Below are positions 24,330 through 33,808 of a stretch of 64,000 nt of DNA, piece after piece (positions within the stretch are counted from its first letter, which is position 1; the number at the start of each line of letters is the position of its first letter). Source of the DNA: Anaerobacterium chartisolvens (GTDB taxonomy: Bacteria > Bacillota > Clostridia > Acetivibrionales > DSM-27016). Under the pieces are notes generated by a model. That model searched no databases and had not been told where the DNA came from. It worked only from the letters and a program-made list of their open reading frames with translations. Position numbers and translations under genes: made by a program. The stretch is from NCBI RefSeq assembly GCF_003337415.1, contig NZ_QPJT01000008.1, positions 115,264 through 179,263 on the forward strand, written 5' to 3'.

Positions 24330-25949
24330 ATGAAAAGGCTTATTACTTTATCTTTTTCATTAGTAATGGTTGTTGCGTTATTAATGACATCCGGTATGCA
24401 AATATTTGCAGAAGGATCGGTTGTTGCTCCAACCGATGACGATTGGCTTCATGTGGAAGGCACTAATATTGTCGACAAATACGGAAATAAGGTATGGTTG
24501 ACAGGTGCCAACTGGTTTGGATTCAATTGCAGGGAGAGAATGCTTTTAGATTCGTATCACAGTAACATAATAGCGGACATAGAAATTGTTGCCGACAAGG
24601 GTATAAACGTAGTCAGGTTGCCTATTGCGACGGATTTATTGTATGCATGGAGCAGGGGTCAATACCCGCCCTCAACAGATACAAGCTATAATAACGCAGC
24701 TTTGGAGGGATTAAACAGCTTTGAATTGTTTAGCTTTATGCTGGAAAACTTTAAAAGGGTAGGAATAAAGGTTATACTTGATGTACATAGCGCAGAAACG
24801 GATAATATGGGGCATACCGCGCCGCTCTGGGTCAACGGGAACATAACGGAGGATATATTTAAAGCCGCCTGGGTATGGGCTGCCAACTATTATAAAAATG
24901 ATGATACCATTATAGGTTTTGACCTTAAAAATGAGCCTCACACAAACGCCGGAACGTTGAAGATATTGTCTCAAAGCGCTATCTGGGATGACTCCTCCAG
25001 ACCGACCAACTGGAAAAGAGTGGCTCAGGAAACAGCATTGGAAATATTGAAGGTACACCCCAACATACTAATATTCATTGAAGGTGTGGAGATGTACCCT
25101 AAGGACGGCCTGTGGGATGATGAAAGCTTTGATACAAGTCCGTGGACAGGAAGCAATGATTATTTCGGCAACTGGTGGGGAGGCAACTTAAGGGGAGTAA
25201 AGGATCACCCTATCCAATTGGGAAAATATCAGAGCCAGCTTGTGTATTCGCCGCATGATTACGGCCCTATGGTATTTGAGCAGGAGTGGTTTAAAGGCAA
25301 TTTCATTACTGCCGGCGATGAACAGGCAAAAAATATATTATACGAGCAGTGCTGGAGAGACAACTGGGCGTTTATCATGGAAGATGGGATATCCCCTCTG
25401 CTGCTCGGCGAATGGGGAGGCTTGACGGAGGGCGAGGACAAGCTTCTTGAGCTTAACAAGAAGTATTTAAGGTCCATAAGAGACTATATAATAGAAAACA
25501 AATACACGCTTCACCACACCTTCTGGTGTATAAACATTGATTCGGCGGATACCGGCGGATTGTTTACACGCGGAGAAGGAACTGCATTTCCGGGAGGAAG
25601 GGATCTTAAATGGAATGACAACAAATACGACAATTATTTATTGCCCACTTTATGGAGAAACAGCCAAGGCAAGTTTATAGGCTTAGATCACAAAATACCT
25701 CTGGGTAAAAACGGAGTGGCGTTGGGAGGCGGCTCTGCGCCGGTAAATTATGGCGATTTGAACGGGGACGGGCAGGTCAACTCGACCGACAGTATTTTGT
25801 TAAAAAGCTACCTGCTGGGACTTAGTCAGAATATTGATACCGAAGCCGCGGATCTTAACCTTGACGGCTCAATAAATTCGATAGACTTCACAATTTTAAA
25901 GAGATATCTTTTAGGCTTGGTTACCGAGCTTCCGCTGTACGGCAATTAA
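24330..25949 (+). CDS. Dockerin-bearing GH5 glycanase (cellulosomal, probable endoglucanase)
   Basis: The 539-residue enzyme has a signal peptide (residues 1-28). A GH5 catalytic barrel follows at about 35-455. The general acid Glu202 is in DLKNEPH and the nucleophile Glu361 in LLGEWGG, with WLTGANWFGF at the barrel entry and HTFWCINID near the end. A short linker leads to a type I dockerin (about 472-537) with two Ca-binding repeats (GDLNGDGQVNSTD and ADLNLDGSINSID, each followed by LKxYLLGL). It would dock on a scaffoldin cohesin. GGAGG lies 8 bases before the ATG at 24330. Beta-1,4-glucan is the likely substrate, by family. Confidence 0.93.
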   Translation: MKRLITLSFSLVMVVALLMTSGMQIFAEGSVVAPTDDDWLHVEGTNIVDKYGNKVWLTGANWFGFNCRERMLLDSYHSNIIADIEIVADKGINVVRLPIATDLLYAWSRGQYPPSTDTSYNNAALEGLNSFELFSFMLENFKRVGIKVILDVHSAETDNMGHTAPLWVNGNITEDIFKAAWVWAANYYKNDDTIIGFDLKNEPHTNAGTLKILSQSAIWDDSSRPTNWKRVAQETALEILKVHPNILIFIEGVEMYPKDGLWDDESFDTSPWTGSNDYFGNWWGGNLRGVKDHPIQLGKYQSQLVYSPHDYGPMVFEQEWFKGNFITAGDEQAKNILYEQCWRDNWAFIMEDGISPLLLGEWGGLTEGEDKLLELNKKYLRSIRDYIIENKYTLHHTFWCINIDSADTGGLFTRGEGTAFPGGRDLKWNDNKYDNYLLPTLWRNSQGKFIGLDHKIPLGKNGVALGGGSAPVNYGDLNGDGQVNSTDSILLKSYLLGLSQNIDTEAADLNLDGSINSIDFTILKRYLLGLVTELPLYGN

Positions 25950-25993
25950 TAAAAATATTCCTCAAAAAAAGTACGCACTTTTTAAAAATCAAT

Positions 25994-26035
25994 AAAATCC
26001 TGTAAGCCACTAATTCTAATGGCTTACAGGATTTT
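25994..26035. terminator. Terminator hairpin after the GH5 gene
   Basis: AAAATCCTGTAAGCCA and TGGCTTACAGGATTTT form a perfect 16-bp stem with a 10-base loop. The flanking A and T runs make it usable in both directions. It lies 45 bases after the GH5 stop. Confidence 0.75.
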
Positions 26036-26129
26036 CACCTTTCTCAGCCGTCAAACAATGTCCACGTATAATTCCCAAATTTTAATAATACATATTTTAA
26101 AGGAGCGTGCGATTTTAAAGGAGCACAAA

Positions 26130-27425
26130 TTGAGATATCCCGCGTTTGCAATTATATTATTAATATCTCTGATTCTTCTCATATGCAGATTAAAGCAGAC
26201 AGCAGCCGTGCATCTGAAAGCCTATTTTCTGCCTGCCCTAACCGTAATGTTTTTGCTGTGCCTCATTATTTTTTCAGATACGGCAGTTAAATCTGCCTCT
26301 AAAGGAATAGAGCTATGGCTTAATATAGTATTCCCATCATTATTCCCTTTTTTTGTTGGCTCTGAGCTGCTGAACAAGACCGGGCTTGTTAAAACTGCGG
26401 GAACGCTTTTAGAGCCCGTAATGCGCCCTATTTTTAACGTTCCCGGCTGTGGCTCCTTTCCATTTGCAATGGGCATAACATCAGGCTATCCCATAGGCGC
26501 TAAAATCACTGCCGACATGCGCGGGCAAGAGCTTATTACAAAAACTGAAGCAGAGCGTCTTCTGGCCTTCACAAATAATTCGGGACCCTTATTCATTATG
26601 GGCGCCGTTTCAGTCGGAATGTACAATATGCCCCAAATAGGCATACTCCTGCTTTTGTGTCATGTCCTCTCATGTATAACGGTAGGAGCTGCTTTCAGAT
26701 TTTATAAAAGGCATGATAAGTCCCGTTCAAAAAAAATAAAGCCTTCCGTCAAAAGCTTAAAAGCCAATACCCAGGATATCCGCAAAACCTCTTTAGGAAA
26801 TGTCGGAAGCCTGTTGGGGGATGCCGTAAAAAGCTCCGTTCAGAGTATGCTGGCAATAGGAGGGTTTATTATACTTTTTTCCGTTATTATCAGCCTTCTT
26901 ATGGAAACAGGTATTATAGCAACGCTTACAGACATTATATATTCAATTGCTTCACCCTTAGGAGCAGACAAGGATATAATCAAATCCGCTCTTTGCGGTT
27001 TTTTTGAAATAACCACAGGGGCAAATATAGCCAGCAAGTCCCAATCCGCCTCATTGGTGCAGCAGCTTACAGTTACAAGCATAATTATAGGCTGGGCCGG
27101 TCTTTCAGTACACTCACAGGTTATAAGCATAATAAGCAATACCGACATAAGTGCGGTTCCATATTTGCTTGGTAAGCTTGTTCAGGGAATTGTTTCGGGA
27201 ATATACACCTATGCGTGCATGAAAATAGCCGGTCATTCCCTTATGAGGGCCGAACCGGCATTTAGCGCTCCTGATATATTGGGCTGCCCGACCTGGCAAT
27301 ACTACCTCGGCAGTTCCTGCAAATACCTTGTTATATCTATAGCAGTACTTTTGGCTTTCACTGCGGTTGTAAGGGTATTACCCCCCATATACCGCAAATT
27401 TAATCTAAACCACAAAAATTTATAG
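26130..27425 (+). CDS. ylbJ: Sporulation integral membrane protein YlbJ
   Basis: The 431-residue protein has about eight to nine membrane helices in two Gate (nucleoside recognition) domains. Characteristic segments are GIELWLNIVFPSLFPFFVGSE, VPGCGSFPFAMGITSGYPIG and NNSGPLFIMGAVSVGMY, then a second half with GGFIILFSVIISLLMETG. YlbJ is needed for spore cortex formation. The start is placed at a TTG at 26130 because AAAGGAG lies 6 bases upstream. In-frame ATGs further up have no ribosome site. Its last 75 bases and flank are duplicated at 29174-29259. Confidence 0.88.
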   Translation: MRYPAFAIILLISLILLICRLKQTAAVHLKAYFLPALTVMFLLCLIIFSDTAVKSASKGIELWLNIVFPSLFPFFVGSELLNKTGLVKTAGTLLEPVMRPIFNVPGCGSFPFAMGITSGYPIGAKITADMRGQELITKTEAERLLAFTNNSGPLFIMGAVSVGMYNMPQIGILLLLCHVLSCITVGAAFRFYKRHDKSRSKKIKPSVKSLKANTQDIRKTSLGNVGSLLGDAVKSSVQSMLAIGGFIILFSVIISLLMETGIIATLTDIIYSIASPLGADKDIIKSALCGFFEITTGANIASKSQSASLVQQLTVTSIIIGWAGLSVHSQVISIISNTDISAVPYLLGKLVQGIVSGIYTYACMKIAGHSLMRAEPAFSAPDILGCPTWQYYLGSSCKYLVISIAVLLAFTAVVRVLPPIYRKFNLNHKNL

Positions 27426-27435
27426 CTCCTGTTTA
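27350..27435 (+). repeat. 86-bp direct repeat, copy 1 (ylbJ 3' end)
   Basis: The interval covers the end of ylbJ and 10 bases beyond its stop. The same sequence recurs at 29174-29259 with only about six mismatches and no gaps, so 1.74 kb of other DNA now separates the two copies. Confidence 0.85.
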
Positions 27436-27627
27436 GCTTTATCATCTCAGGAGTTGCAAAAGGGTTCATTCCGTGGTATCAACCTCAACAGTGTAAATCC
27501 TCTTTGACGTGCTGAACTCTGCCAATACAAACCCCTCCCCTTTTGTATAAGTATATTTGTGTCATAATTTGTCCTATTACTTTTAGTCATCAGGGATATG
27601 GCTATATGTATGGTGTATATTAATTTT

Positions 27628-28485
27628 TTAAGTAGTAGATATACAGGGAGAACCTTTAGGATGACTGGCAGCTAGCTCCTTTTCCTTCAGTGATACAGCC
27701 TCAAGCAGTTTTTCCTTTACTAAAATTTTATTTTTCCCATAGTGCGCTTCACGGTGGCAATTTGGACAAATTGCCGAAACCCATTCAGGCTTGTCCGGTC
27801 CGCCATCAGAAAGCCTTTTTATGTGGTGCACTTCTAAGAAACGGCTCGCATCCTCTTTTTCAAACGGCCCCGGCTTCCCACAGCACTCACATATTCCTTG
27901 TGCTCGCTTCAGAGCATATTCTTTAACAGCGCTACTCCTTATATGAATTTCCTTCTGTTTTTCTTTAACAGTTCTACTCCCCCCACGGGATGCCTCTGCA
28001 AGACTTCTTAACTCATTTAAGGACTTGCTTCTCAAATCCGGTTCGTCATTAGTAGTATATACTTCTTCACGGGAGTCCAATGCATATACTGGAGTAAGCT
28101 CGAAAACTATAGCTTGCCTCATGTTACCGTTTTTATCAAGGGATTGCCTTAAATGATGCCCTGTATAAACCATATAATTAATAAAACGTACCTCTCCACT
28201 TTTTACGTATTGAAAAAGGCAAAGGTCTTTACCATTAACTTCATGATCACGGATTGCCTTATTCCCTTTTATAAACTGCATGTCATATACTTGCCCCTCG
28301 CCAGTATACTGATATATACCGTCATCGGTCCAGCCGTCTTTATACCCAAACTCATTTCCATTATCCCCAGTAAATATAATTACCATCGGGTAACTCACCG
28401 GAGTACATATTCCACCTTGCTGTTGCCCTCCATAGATTGCATGAATATCTCTTCTTCTATTATAGATTTTACCCGGAATAAACAT
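27628..28485 (-). CDS. SRA-HNH modification-dependent endonuclease (ScoMcrA-like, type IV restriction)
   Basis: The 285-residue protein has an N-terminal SRA/YDG-like domain (residues 3-135: IPGKIYNRRRDIHAIYGGQQ, then TPVSYPMVIIFTG and DGIYQYTGEGQVYDMQFIKG). A C-terminal HNH nuclease lies at about 190-250 (CECCGKP, FLEVHHIKRLSDGG and CPNCHREAHYG), with two zinc-binding CxxC pairs. This is the ScoMcrA-type layout that cuts DNA carrying methylated or phosphorothioated bases. GGGGG lies before the ATG. It lies between the two copies of the ylbJ duplication, beside a decayed serine recombinase, so it was probably brought in by a mobile element. Confidence 0.85.
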   Translation of the reverse strand: MFIPGKIYNRRRDIHAIYGGQQQGGICTPVSYPMVIIFTGDNGNEFGYKDGWTDDGIYQYTGEGQVYDMQFIKGNKAIRDHEVNGKDLCLFQYVKSGEVRFINYMVYTGHHLRQSLDKNGNMRQAIVFELTPVYALDSREEVYTTNDEPDLRSKSLNELRSLAEASRGGSRTVKEKQKEIHIRSSAVKEYALKRAQGICECCGKPGPFEKEDASRFLEVHHIKRLSDGGPDKPEWVSAICPNCHREAHYGKNKILVKEKLLEAVSLKEKELAASHPKGSPCISTT

Positions 28486-28846
28486 AGCCTACCCCCTGTA
28501 CCGATGTTGATTAATGATATATAAGTAAATTATACCAATTAGGTGGTATAAAGTGCAATGATGCGTGGGCATTATGACGGTAATTATAGGAAAATAGCTT
28601 TTAAATATCATTTTAAATATAATTCGTATGAAGCATTTGACAATCTATTATATATTTTTTACATATATACCTGTTTATTAATTAAGGTATATAAAATGTG
28701 AATTAAGTTTCTTCTGGACAAACTCAGGTTTATGGCAAGGTAAAGCCCTATATGGGAGACCCAAAAACACTCCTTTATTTGTATAGCTTACCTTCCATGC
28801 ATATTTTTGAAAAAATACAAATAGATTTTTATATGGAGTGATTATA
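28486..28846. other. Intergenic stretch before the recombinase remnant
   Basis: The stretch holds a possible promoter (TTGACA near 28636 followed by AT-rich sequence) and otherwise no gene. The GGAGTG before 28847 is the ribosome site for the recombinase remnant. Confidence 0.3.
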
Positions 28847-29173
28847 TTGGCAAATACCAAGCCCATTAATAAAACAGCCACAATATATGTCCGCGTTAGT
28901 ACCGAGGAGCAGGCAAGGGAAGGCTACTCCATACCCGCACAGATAGAGGTACTTTCCCAGTATTGCCGGCTGTATAATATTAATATTTACAAGGTGTACA
29001 AGGATCTCGGAATCTCCGGCAAACCCACCGCAAACAGGCACGACCTTCAGCAGCTCCTTGAAGACTCTGAAAAGGGGTTGTTGGAAAGCTTCGTCACGGC
29101 ATACGTCACAACATAAAAAGTGAAGAGTATTTTGAAGTGGACGGAACTCACGAGCCCATCATACCTGAGGATG
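28847..29173 (+). pseudogene. Large serine recombinase, internally deleted remnant
   Basis: From a TTG at 28847 the frame reads the resolvase N-terminus ATIYVRVSTEEQAREGYSIP, with the catalytic serine in RVST, and the LGISGKPTANR loop. It breaks at 29116. Just beyond, in another frame, RHNIKSEEYFEVDGTHEPII recalls the Recombinase domain. Most of the gene between these parts is missing. The remnant runs directly into the second copy of the ylbJ 3' end. It was probably the integrase of the element that carried the SRA-HNH gene. Confidence 0.75.
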
Positions 29174-29259
29174 TTTGGCTTTCATTGCGGTTGTACGAGT
29201 ATTATCCCCCATATACCGCAAATTTAATATAAACCACAAAAATTTATAGCTCCTCTTTA
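29174..29259 (+). repeat. 86-bp direct repeat, copy 2
   Basis: This is the duplicate of 27350-27435. The reading frame of ylbJ is not continued here (VWLSLRLYEYYPPYTANLI). It marks the right border of the insertion carrying the SRA-HNH gene. Confidence 0.85.
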
Positions 29260-29272
29260 ATCTCGCATTTAA

Positions 29273-29710
29273 CTATTTCAGCTCTTCTCTGTTTGTCTGC
29301 ACAACATTAATAGTGTCCGCCAATATCTCTTCCAGCTTGTTTAATATGCTGTCTGCATACTCTCTTGTACCAAGCCTTATTTCACGGGCATTTTTCTGAG
29401 CATTGGAAATTATCTCATTTGCCTGCTCATATGCCTTCTTTGTAATTTCATGCTCATCCACGAGTGAGGAAATTTTGCTTTCAGCATCCCTTATGATATT
29501 GTTTGCTTCCTTTTGAGCCTCCAGAAGAATTCTCTGCCTCTCCTCCTTAACCCACTTTGCCTGCTTAATGTCGTCCGGAAGCTTTAGCCGTATCTCCTTG
29601 ATTATTTCAAGAATTTCTTCCTTATCTATAAGACATTTCCCAACAACAGGCACATTAACACTCTTTTCAACAACATCCTCCAATGTCTCCAAAATGGTTA
29701 ATATCTCCAT
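29273..29710 (-). CDS. Coiled-coil ATP-synthase-b/DivIVA-like protein
   Basis: The 145-residue protein is mostly one long helix: residues 45-135 carry EERQRILLEAQKEANNIIRD and KAYEQANEIISNAQKNAREI repeats typical of long coiled coils. The family is usually annotated as ATPase (V-type subunit H/F-type b-like) and keeps company with coaD and ylbJ in Clostridia, as here. A membrane or septum-associated scaffold role is inference. It lies 29 bases after coaD on the same strand and is likely cotranscribed with rsmD and coaD. Confidence 0.75.
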   Translation of the reverse strand: MEILTILETLEDVVEKSVNVPVVGKCLIDKEEILEIIKEIRLKLPDDIKQAKWVKEERQRILLEAQKEANNIIRDAESKISSLVDEHEITKKAYEQANEIISNAQKNAREIRLGTREYADSILNKLEEILADTINVVQTNREELK

Positions 29711-29739
29711 CTCTTTTCCTCCCCGTTTTATTGCAGCAA

Positions 29740-30225
29740 TTATAACCCTATTTGAAATTTACGGGTAACCGCTTCCCGTATGCACTCCGGAACAAGCCCG
29801 TCAATTTTTCCACCGTTTTTAGCCAGTTCCTTTACTATGCTGGAGCTTAGAAAGGAATAATTTATGCTCGACATCATAAATAATGTTTCAATGTCAGGAG
29901 CAAAATTCTTGTTAAGGAGAGCCATTTGCAGCTCATATTCATAATCGGATACCGCTCTTAAACCCTTAATAATACATTTTGCATTCTTCCCCTTCATGAA
30001 ATTAATAAGCAAGCCTGAAAAGCTTTCAATCTCTATGTCGGGCCTGTCCGCAAACACACATTTTATAAGCTCAACCCTCTCCTGCAAAGAGAATGCGGGC
30101 TGCTTGTTATTATTGACAAGAACCGCAATTATTAATTTGTCGCACAGCTTAGATGCCCTGTTAATTACATCTATATGTCCGTTTGTAATGGGGTCAAAGC
30201 TCCCCGGATATACCCATATTCTCAA
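29740..30225 (-). CDS. coaD: Phosphopantetheine adenylyltransferase
   Basis: The 161-residue enzyme forms dephospho-CoA from 4'-phosphopantetheine and ATP, the penultimate step of CoA synthesis. It has the nucleotidyltransferase motif [11 protein letters not shown] at residues 7-17, the [14 protein letters not shown] block and the [14 protein letters not shown] [15 protein letters not shown] motif. Length and ends are normal. It sits 58 bases after rsmD on the minus strand, in the conserved rsmD-coaD order. Confidence 0.97.
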   Translation of the reverse strand: MRIWVYPGSFDPITNGHIDVINRASKLCDKLIIAVLVNNNKQPAFSLQERVELIKCVFADRPDIEIESFSGLLINFMKGKNAKCIIKGLRAVSDYEYELQMALLNKNFAPDIETLFMMSSINYSFLSSSIVKELAKNGGKIDGLVPECIREAVTRKFQIGL

Positions 30226-30283
30226 AATACTTCAACCTTCCCGTTCATACGCCTTAAATAAACATAGGCTTTCTTTTATCTTT

Positions 30284-30841
30284 TTAATGCCCGTGCCGAT
30301 AAAACGAAAGCACGGTGTCGCCGTATCGCTCTTCCCTTGCCAGCTTAATTGCCTCTATGCTTTGGGGTATTATATCGTCAATATCTCTTTCCGCTATTAT
30401 TATGCTATTATCTCTAATTATATCATTTTGTACTATAAAAGTTAAAGTTTCTTCAATAAGATTTTTATTATAGGGAGGATCTAAAAAAACAATGTCAAAT
30501 TTCCTGCCCTGACTGCTTAGCCTTTTTAAACATGCAAATACATCCCCCACCATGACCGAAGCCTTGTCCTCAAGCTTTGTGTGCCTGAGGTTTTCATTTA
30601 TTATGCTGAAGCACTCCTGGCTCCTGTCTATAAACACCGCACTGTCAGCTCCCCTGCTCAATGCCTCAATGCCAAGATTACCCGTTCCGGCAAACAAATC
30701 CAATACCTCCGAGGCATAAATACTGTGGGAAATAATATTAAAAAGCGACTCCTTAACCCTATCCGACGTAGGACGCGTGGAAACACCCCTCGGTGCCTTA
30801 AGCTTATGCCCTTTTGCCGTTCCTGAAATAACCCGTAAAAT
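30284..30841 (-). CDS. rsmD: 16S rRNA (guanine966-N2)-methyltransferase; apparent ATT start
   Basis: The frame contains LRVISGTAKGHKLKAPRG, then STRPTSDRVKESLFNII, DLFAGTGNLGIEALSRG and the catalytic LDPPYNK, the full RsmD pattern, about 185 residues long. No ATG, GTG or TTG exists upstream of the conserved N-terminus. GGAGG at 30849-30853 is followed 7 bases later by ATT TTA CGG, so ATT at 30841 is the likely initiator. A frame starting at the first ATG inside (30703) would lose the conserved first 46 residues. The reaction methylates G966 of 16S rRNA. Confidence 0.85.
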   Translation of the reverse strand: MLRVISGTAKGHKLKAPRGVSTRPTSDRVKESLFNIISHSIYASEVLDLFAGTGNLGIEALSRGADSAVFIDRSQECFSIINENLRHTKLEDKASVMVGDVFACLKRLSSQGRKFDIVFLDPPYNKNLIEETLTFIVQNDIIRDNSIIIAERDIDDIIPQSIEAIKLAREERYGDTVLSFYRHGH

Positions 30842-30909
30842 AAATATTCCTCCAATTGAATATACTGTATACCTGTTATTTTATATTATGTTTTACAAAT
30901 GTCAACACG

Positions 30910-33006
30910 TTAATTCAGACTTAGCTCGTCAGCCTTATCTCTAAACCTCTCCATAACCTTTTGCTTCAGCCCGGCGTTTTGATGCGAGGAAAGCAGCCTG
31001 TCCTCCTTAAGCAGGGCAAATGCCGCCTGCTGCGCCAGCCTTAATATATCCATGTCCCTGTACAGGTTGGCAATTTTTAAATCGGGTATTCCATGCTGCC
31101 TGGTACCGAAAAATTCTCCCGGCCCTCTTAGCTCCAAATCCTTTTCCGATATTAAAAAGCCGTCATTGGAGCTTGCCATAATCTTCATTCTCTCATCCGC
31201 CACCTGGCTTTTTCCGTTGTTGTATAAAACACAATACGACTGGCAGGCCCCTCTTCCAACCCTTCCTCTAAGCTGGTGAAGCTGCGCCAGTCCGAACATT
31301 TCAGCATTTTCAACAACCATTACCGTAGCATTAGGAACATTTACACCAACCTCTATGACTGTGGTAGAAACAAGTATGCTTATTTCCCCCTGAACAAACC
31401 TCCTCATTACATCTTCCTTTTCCTTAGACCGCATTCTTCCATGAATAAGCCCTACACTTAAGTCATTGAAGTCCTTTTTAGCTATTCTTTCCGCCAATCC
31501 CGAGGCCGACTCGGCATTTACTGTGTCCGAATCCTCCACCAGAGGACAAACAATATAAACCTGCCTTCCCTCCATGACCTTTTTTCTTATAAACTCATTA
31601 ATCCGTCCCCTCATCCCATTATCAACACAATATGTCTTAATAGGCTTCCTTTCCGGCGGGAGTTGGTCAATTACAGATATATCCAAGTCTCCGTATAATA
31701 TAAGCGCCAGAGTCCTTGGAATTGGCGTGGCAGTCATAACAAGCACATCGGGGCTGCTGCCCTTACGGGACAAAATCGCTCTCTGCCTGACACCAAAGCG
31801 GTGCTGTTCATCCGTTATTACGAGTCCCAGCTTTTGAAACTCTACATTTTCTTCTATCAGAGCATGTGTACCTATTAATATATCGGTATTTCCTTCTTTT
31901 ATATTCTCAAGTATTTTACTCTTTTGCTTTTTGGTGCGGCTTCCTGTCAATATATCGACTCTTACCCCCGACATCTCAAAAAAGCTCTTAAGGGAATCAA
32001 AATGCTGCTCCGCCAGTATTTCGGTAGGCACCATAAAAGCACCCTGATACCCGCTGTTTACGGCCTTAAGCAGCGCAAGCACGGCAATAATGGTTTTGCC
32101 TGAGCCCACATCCCCTTGTATCAGCCTGTTCATTACAAAACAGCTCTCCATATCCTTCTCTACCTCGCACAATACCCTTTGCTGCGCATCGGTGAGACGG
32201 AAGGGAAGCCCGTCAATAAACCTTTGTATACCCGCCTCCTTGCAGAACTCAATGCCCTTCTTATGAGCTTCAAAGGAGCTTTTTATGCTTAAAAGCCCTA
32301 TCTGCAGCAGAAGCAGTTCCTCAAAAACCAGCCTGTATCTTGCATTTTTAAAATCCTGCTCGGTAGCAGGAAAGTGAATGTTTTTTATTGAATAATTTAT
32401 TTCACTGAGCTTATACCTCTCTCTCAGAGCATTGGGGATTATATCCTCCAGCCTGCCTTCAACCAGCTTCAGTGCATTGTCAACCACCGTGCGTATGGTA
32501 TTTTGCGCCAGTGCGGAGGTGGAAGGATATACAGGAACAATTCTGCAGGTGTTTTTCATGTCGTCACAGCCTGTCTTGTCATAAACCGGATTATGTATTT
32601 CAAGGCTTCGATAATTTTTTCTTACAGTCCCGAAAAAAACATATTCACTTCCAGTCTCAAAAACCCTTTTAATATAGCTCTGGTTATACCACACCCCTGT
32701 TATTGTACCTGTCTCGTCCTTTATAACAGCCTTATACAGTGATAACCCTCTTCTTACGTGGCTTTCCGAAACCCTTGACATTATAATGCCTTTAACGGAG
32801 CATGTTTCGCCATCCTCCAGCTCGGCTATTTTCTTGAGCCTTGCCCTGTCCTCGTATTCTCTGGGGTAATGCGTTATTGCATCCTCAATAGTATAAACAT
32901 TAAGCTTACTGAAAAGACGGGCTCTTGATTCGCCCACCCCTTTTATATTTTTAATGGATTTTTTTAATATAGTTTCTGCCTCATTCTCTATACAGCCATT
33001 TTTCAT
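30910..33006 (-). CDS. recG: ATP-dependent DNA helicase RecG
   Basis: The 698-residue protein has an N-terminal wedge/OB domain (residues 55-170, YTIEDAITHYPREYEDR). A superfamily 2 helicase core follows with Walker A RLIQGDVGSGKTIIA, the ITDEQHRFGVRQR DEQH-box, motif III TATPIPRTLAL and motif VI QLRGRVGRG. RecG remodels stalled replication forks and Holliday junctions. AGGGA lies before the ATG. It is followed by rsmD 68 bases downstream on the same strand. Confidence 0.97.
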   Translation of the reverse strand: MKNGCIENEAETILKKSIKNIKGVGESRARLFSKLNVYTIEDAITHYPREYEDRARLKKIAELEDGETCSVKGIIMSRVSESHVRRGLSLYKAVIKDETGTITGVWYNQSYIKRVFETGSEYVFFGTVRKNYRSLEIHNPVYDKTGCDDMKNTCRIVPVYPSTSALAQNTIRTVVDNALKLVEGRLEDIIPNALRERYKLSEINYSIKNIHFPATEQDFKNARYRLVFEELLLLQIGLLSIKSSFEAHKKGIEFCKEAGIQRFIDGLPFRLTDAQQRVLCEVEKDMESCFVMNRLIQGDVGSGKTIIAVLALLKAVNSGYQGAFMVPTEILAEQHFDSLKSFFEMSGVRVDILTGSRTKKQKSKILENIKEGNTDILIGTHALIEENVEFQKLGLVITDEQHRFGVRQRAILSRKGSSPDVLVMTATPIPRTLALILYGDLDISVIDQLPPERKPIKTYCVDNGMRGRINEFIRKKVMEGRQVYIVCPLVEDSDTVNAESASGLAERIAKKDFNDLSVGLIHGRMRSKEKEDVMRRFVQGEISILVSTTVIEVGVNVPNATVMVVENAEMFGLAQLHQLRGRVGRGACQSYCVLYNNGKSQVADERMKIMASSNDGFLISEKDLELRGPGEFFGTRQHGIPDLKIANLYRDMDILRLAQQAAFALLKEDRLLSSHQNAGLKQKVMERFRDKADELSLN

Positions 33007-33098
33007 ATGCTTTTCCCTTTTAACGGATATAAATATTATTTTATAATAATTTTAATATATAGATAACAAACTGTAAATAAAAAGCAGGGATAAAGCAA

Positions 33099-33159
33099 GG
33101 GGGACAGTTCTCAAATATATAGCATAAAGCCTGCGCTATACTTCAAGAACTGTCCCACC
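33099..33159. repeat. 60-bp GGGGACAG palindromic repeat, left of van cluster
   Basis: GGGGGACAGTTCTCAAATAT at the left is complementary to the right end TTCAAGAACTGTCCC. The middle is AGCATAAAGCCTGCGCTATA. A copy in the same orientation lies at 40379-40436. The two bracket the van operon. Confidence 0.7.
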
Positions 33160-33199
33160 ATAATTGCAACGCTTTTGGCAATTTCTTCGGCCGGACGGG

Positions 33200-33808
33200 C
33201 TATGTGATGGGAAAATCAAAATAAGTGTTTGGATAAGGCTCGTGCTTCAGTGTGTAGTGCCACCACTCGCAATGGTATGAAGCAAAGCTGCAGGCCTCCA
33301 TGATAGAACAAAGGTATTGGCGGTTTCTTGCTTCGGCTTGCATGATTCCTTTTGCTCCATGATGTGACACTGAATCCATTAAATCAAAGTCGCCGCCCAT
33401 TGGAACAAGTGTGCCGTCAGCTAAATGATAAAGCGTTAAGTCAACTGCGCTGCCCCGACTGTGGCCCGACTTAGCGGCTACATATCCTTTTTCAACCATA
33501 TCTGTTTTGTCAATGTTGGGATAGTGTTTTAGTTTCGTCCGGCCGTCTTCCGGCTGCTTTGACCATCGCAGAAAACAATCCACGGCGCTTTGAGGGCGAT
33601 AGCCATCCCAAAGAAGCAAGCCAAAGCCAAAGGCTGCGGCGTTTTCTCGGGCTTTTTCCAGGGCTGCGCATAAAGCTCTCGTACCGACAATTCGATTCGC
33701 TACATATCCGTCCACCGGCTTGCCGGTAAAATTATCCCAAGTGGCATATTTAGCATCCCAGCGTATTCCGGATACAAATTCGTCTATAAAGACAAAATCA
33801 TTTTTCAT
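33200..33808 (-). CDS. vanX: D-Ala-D-Ala dipeptidase VanX
   Basis: The 202-residue zinc dipeptidase removes D-Ala-D-Ala so that only D-Ala-D-Lac precursors accumulate. Zinc ligands are in SGHSRGSAVDLT (His, Asp) and CEWWHYTL (Glu, His). The MPMGGDFDLMD-like VPMGGDFDLMDS and the DGYRPQ motif are present. It overlaps the ligase gene by four bases (ATGA) and has GGGGAGG just upstream. Gene order vanH-ligase-vanX is that of acquired VanA/B/D operons. Confidence 0.95.
   Translation of the reverse strand: MKNDFVFIDEFVSGIRWDAKYATWDNFTGKPVDGYVANRIVGTRALCAALEKARENAAAFGFGLLLWDGYRPQSAVDCFLRWSKQPEDGRTKLKHYPNIDKTDMVEKGYVAAKSGHSRGSAVDLTLYHLADGTLVPMGGDFDLMDSVSHHGAKGIMQAEARNRQYLCSIMEACSFASYHCEWWHYTLKHEPYPNTYFDFPIT

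Noticed and set aside
27500..27560. Short minus-strand frame ending ...FSTSKRIYTVEVDTTE
   Set aside because: It has a good ribosome site before a TTG but only about 20 codons; it may be the tail of a lost gene and cannot be supported as a gene.
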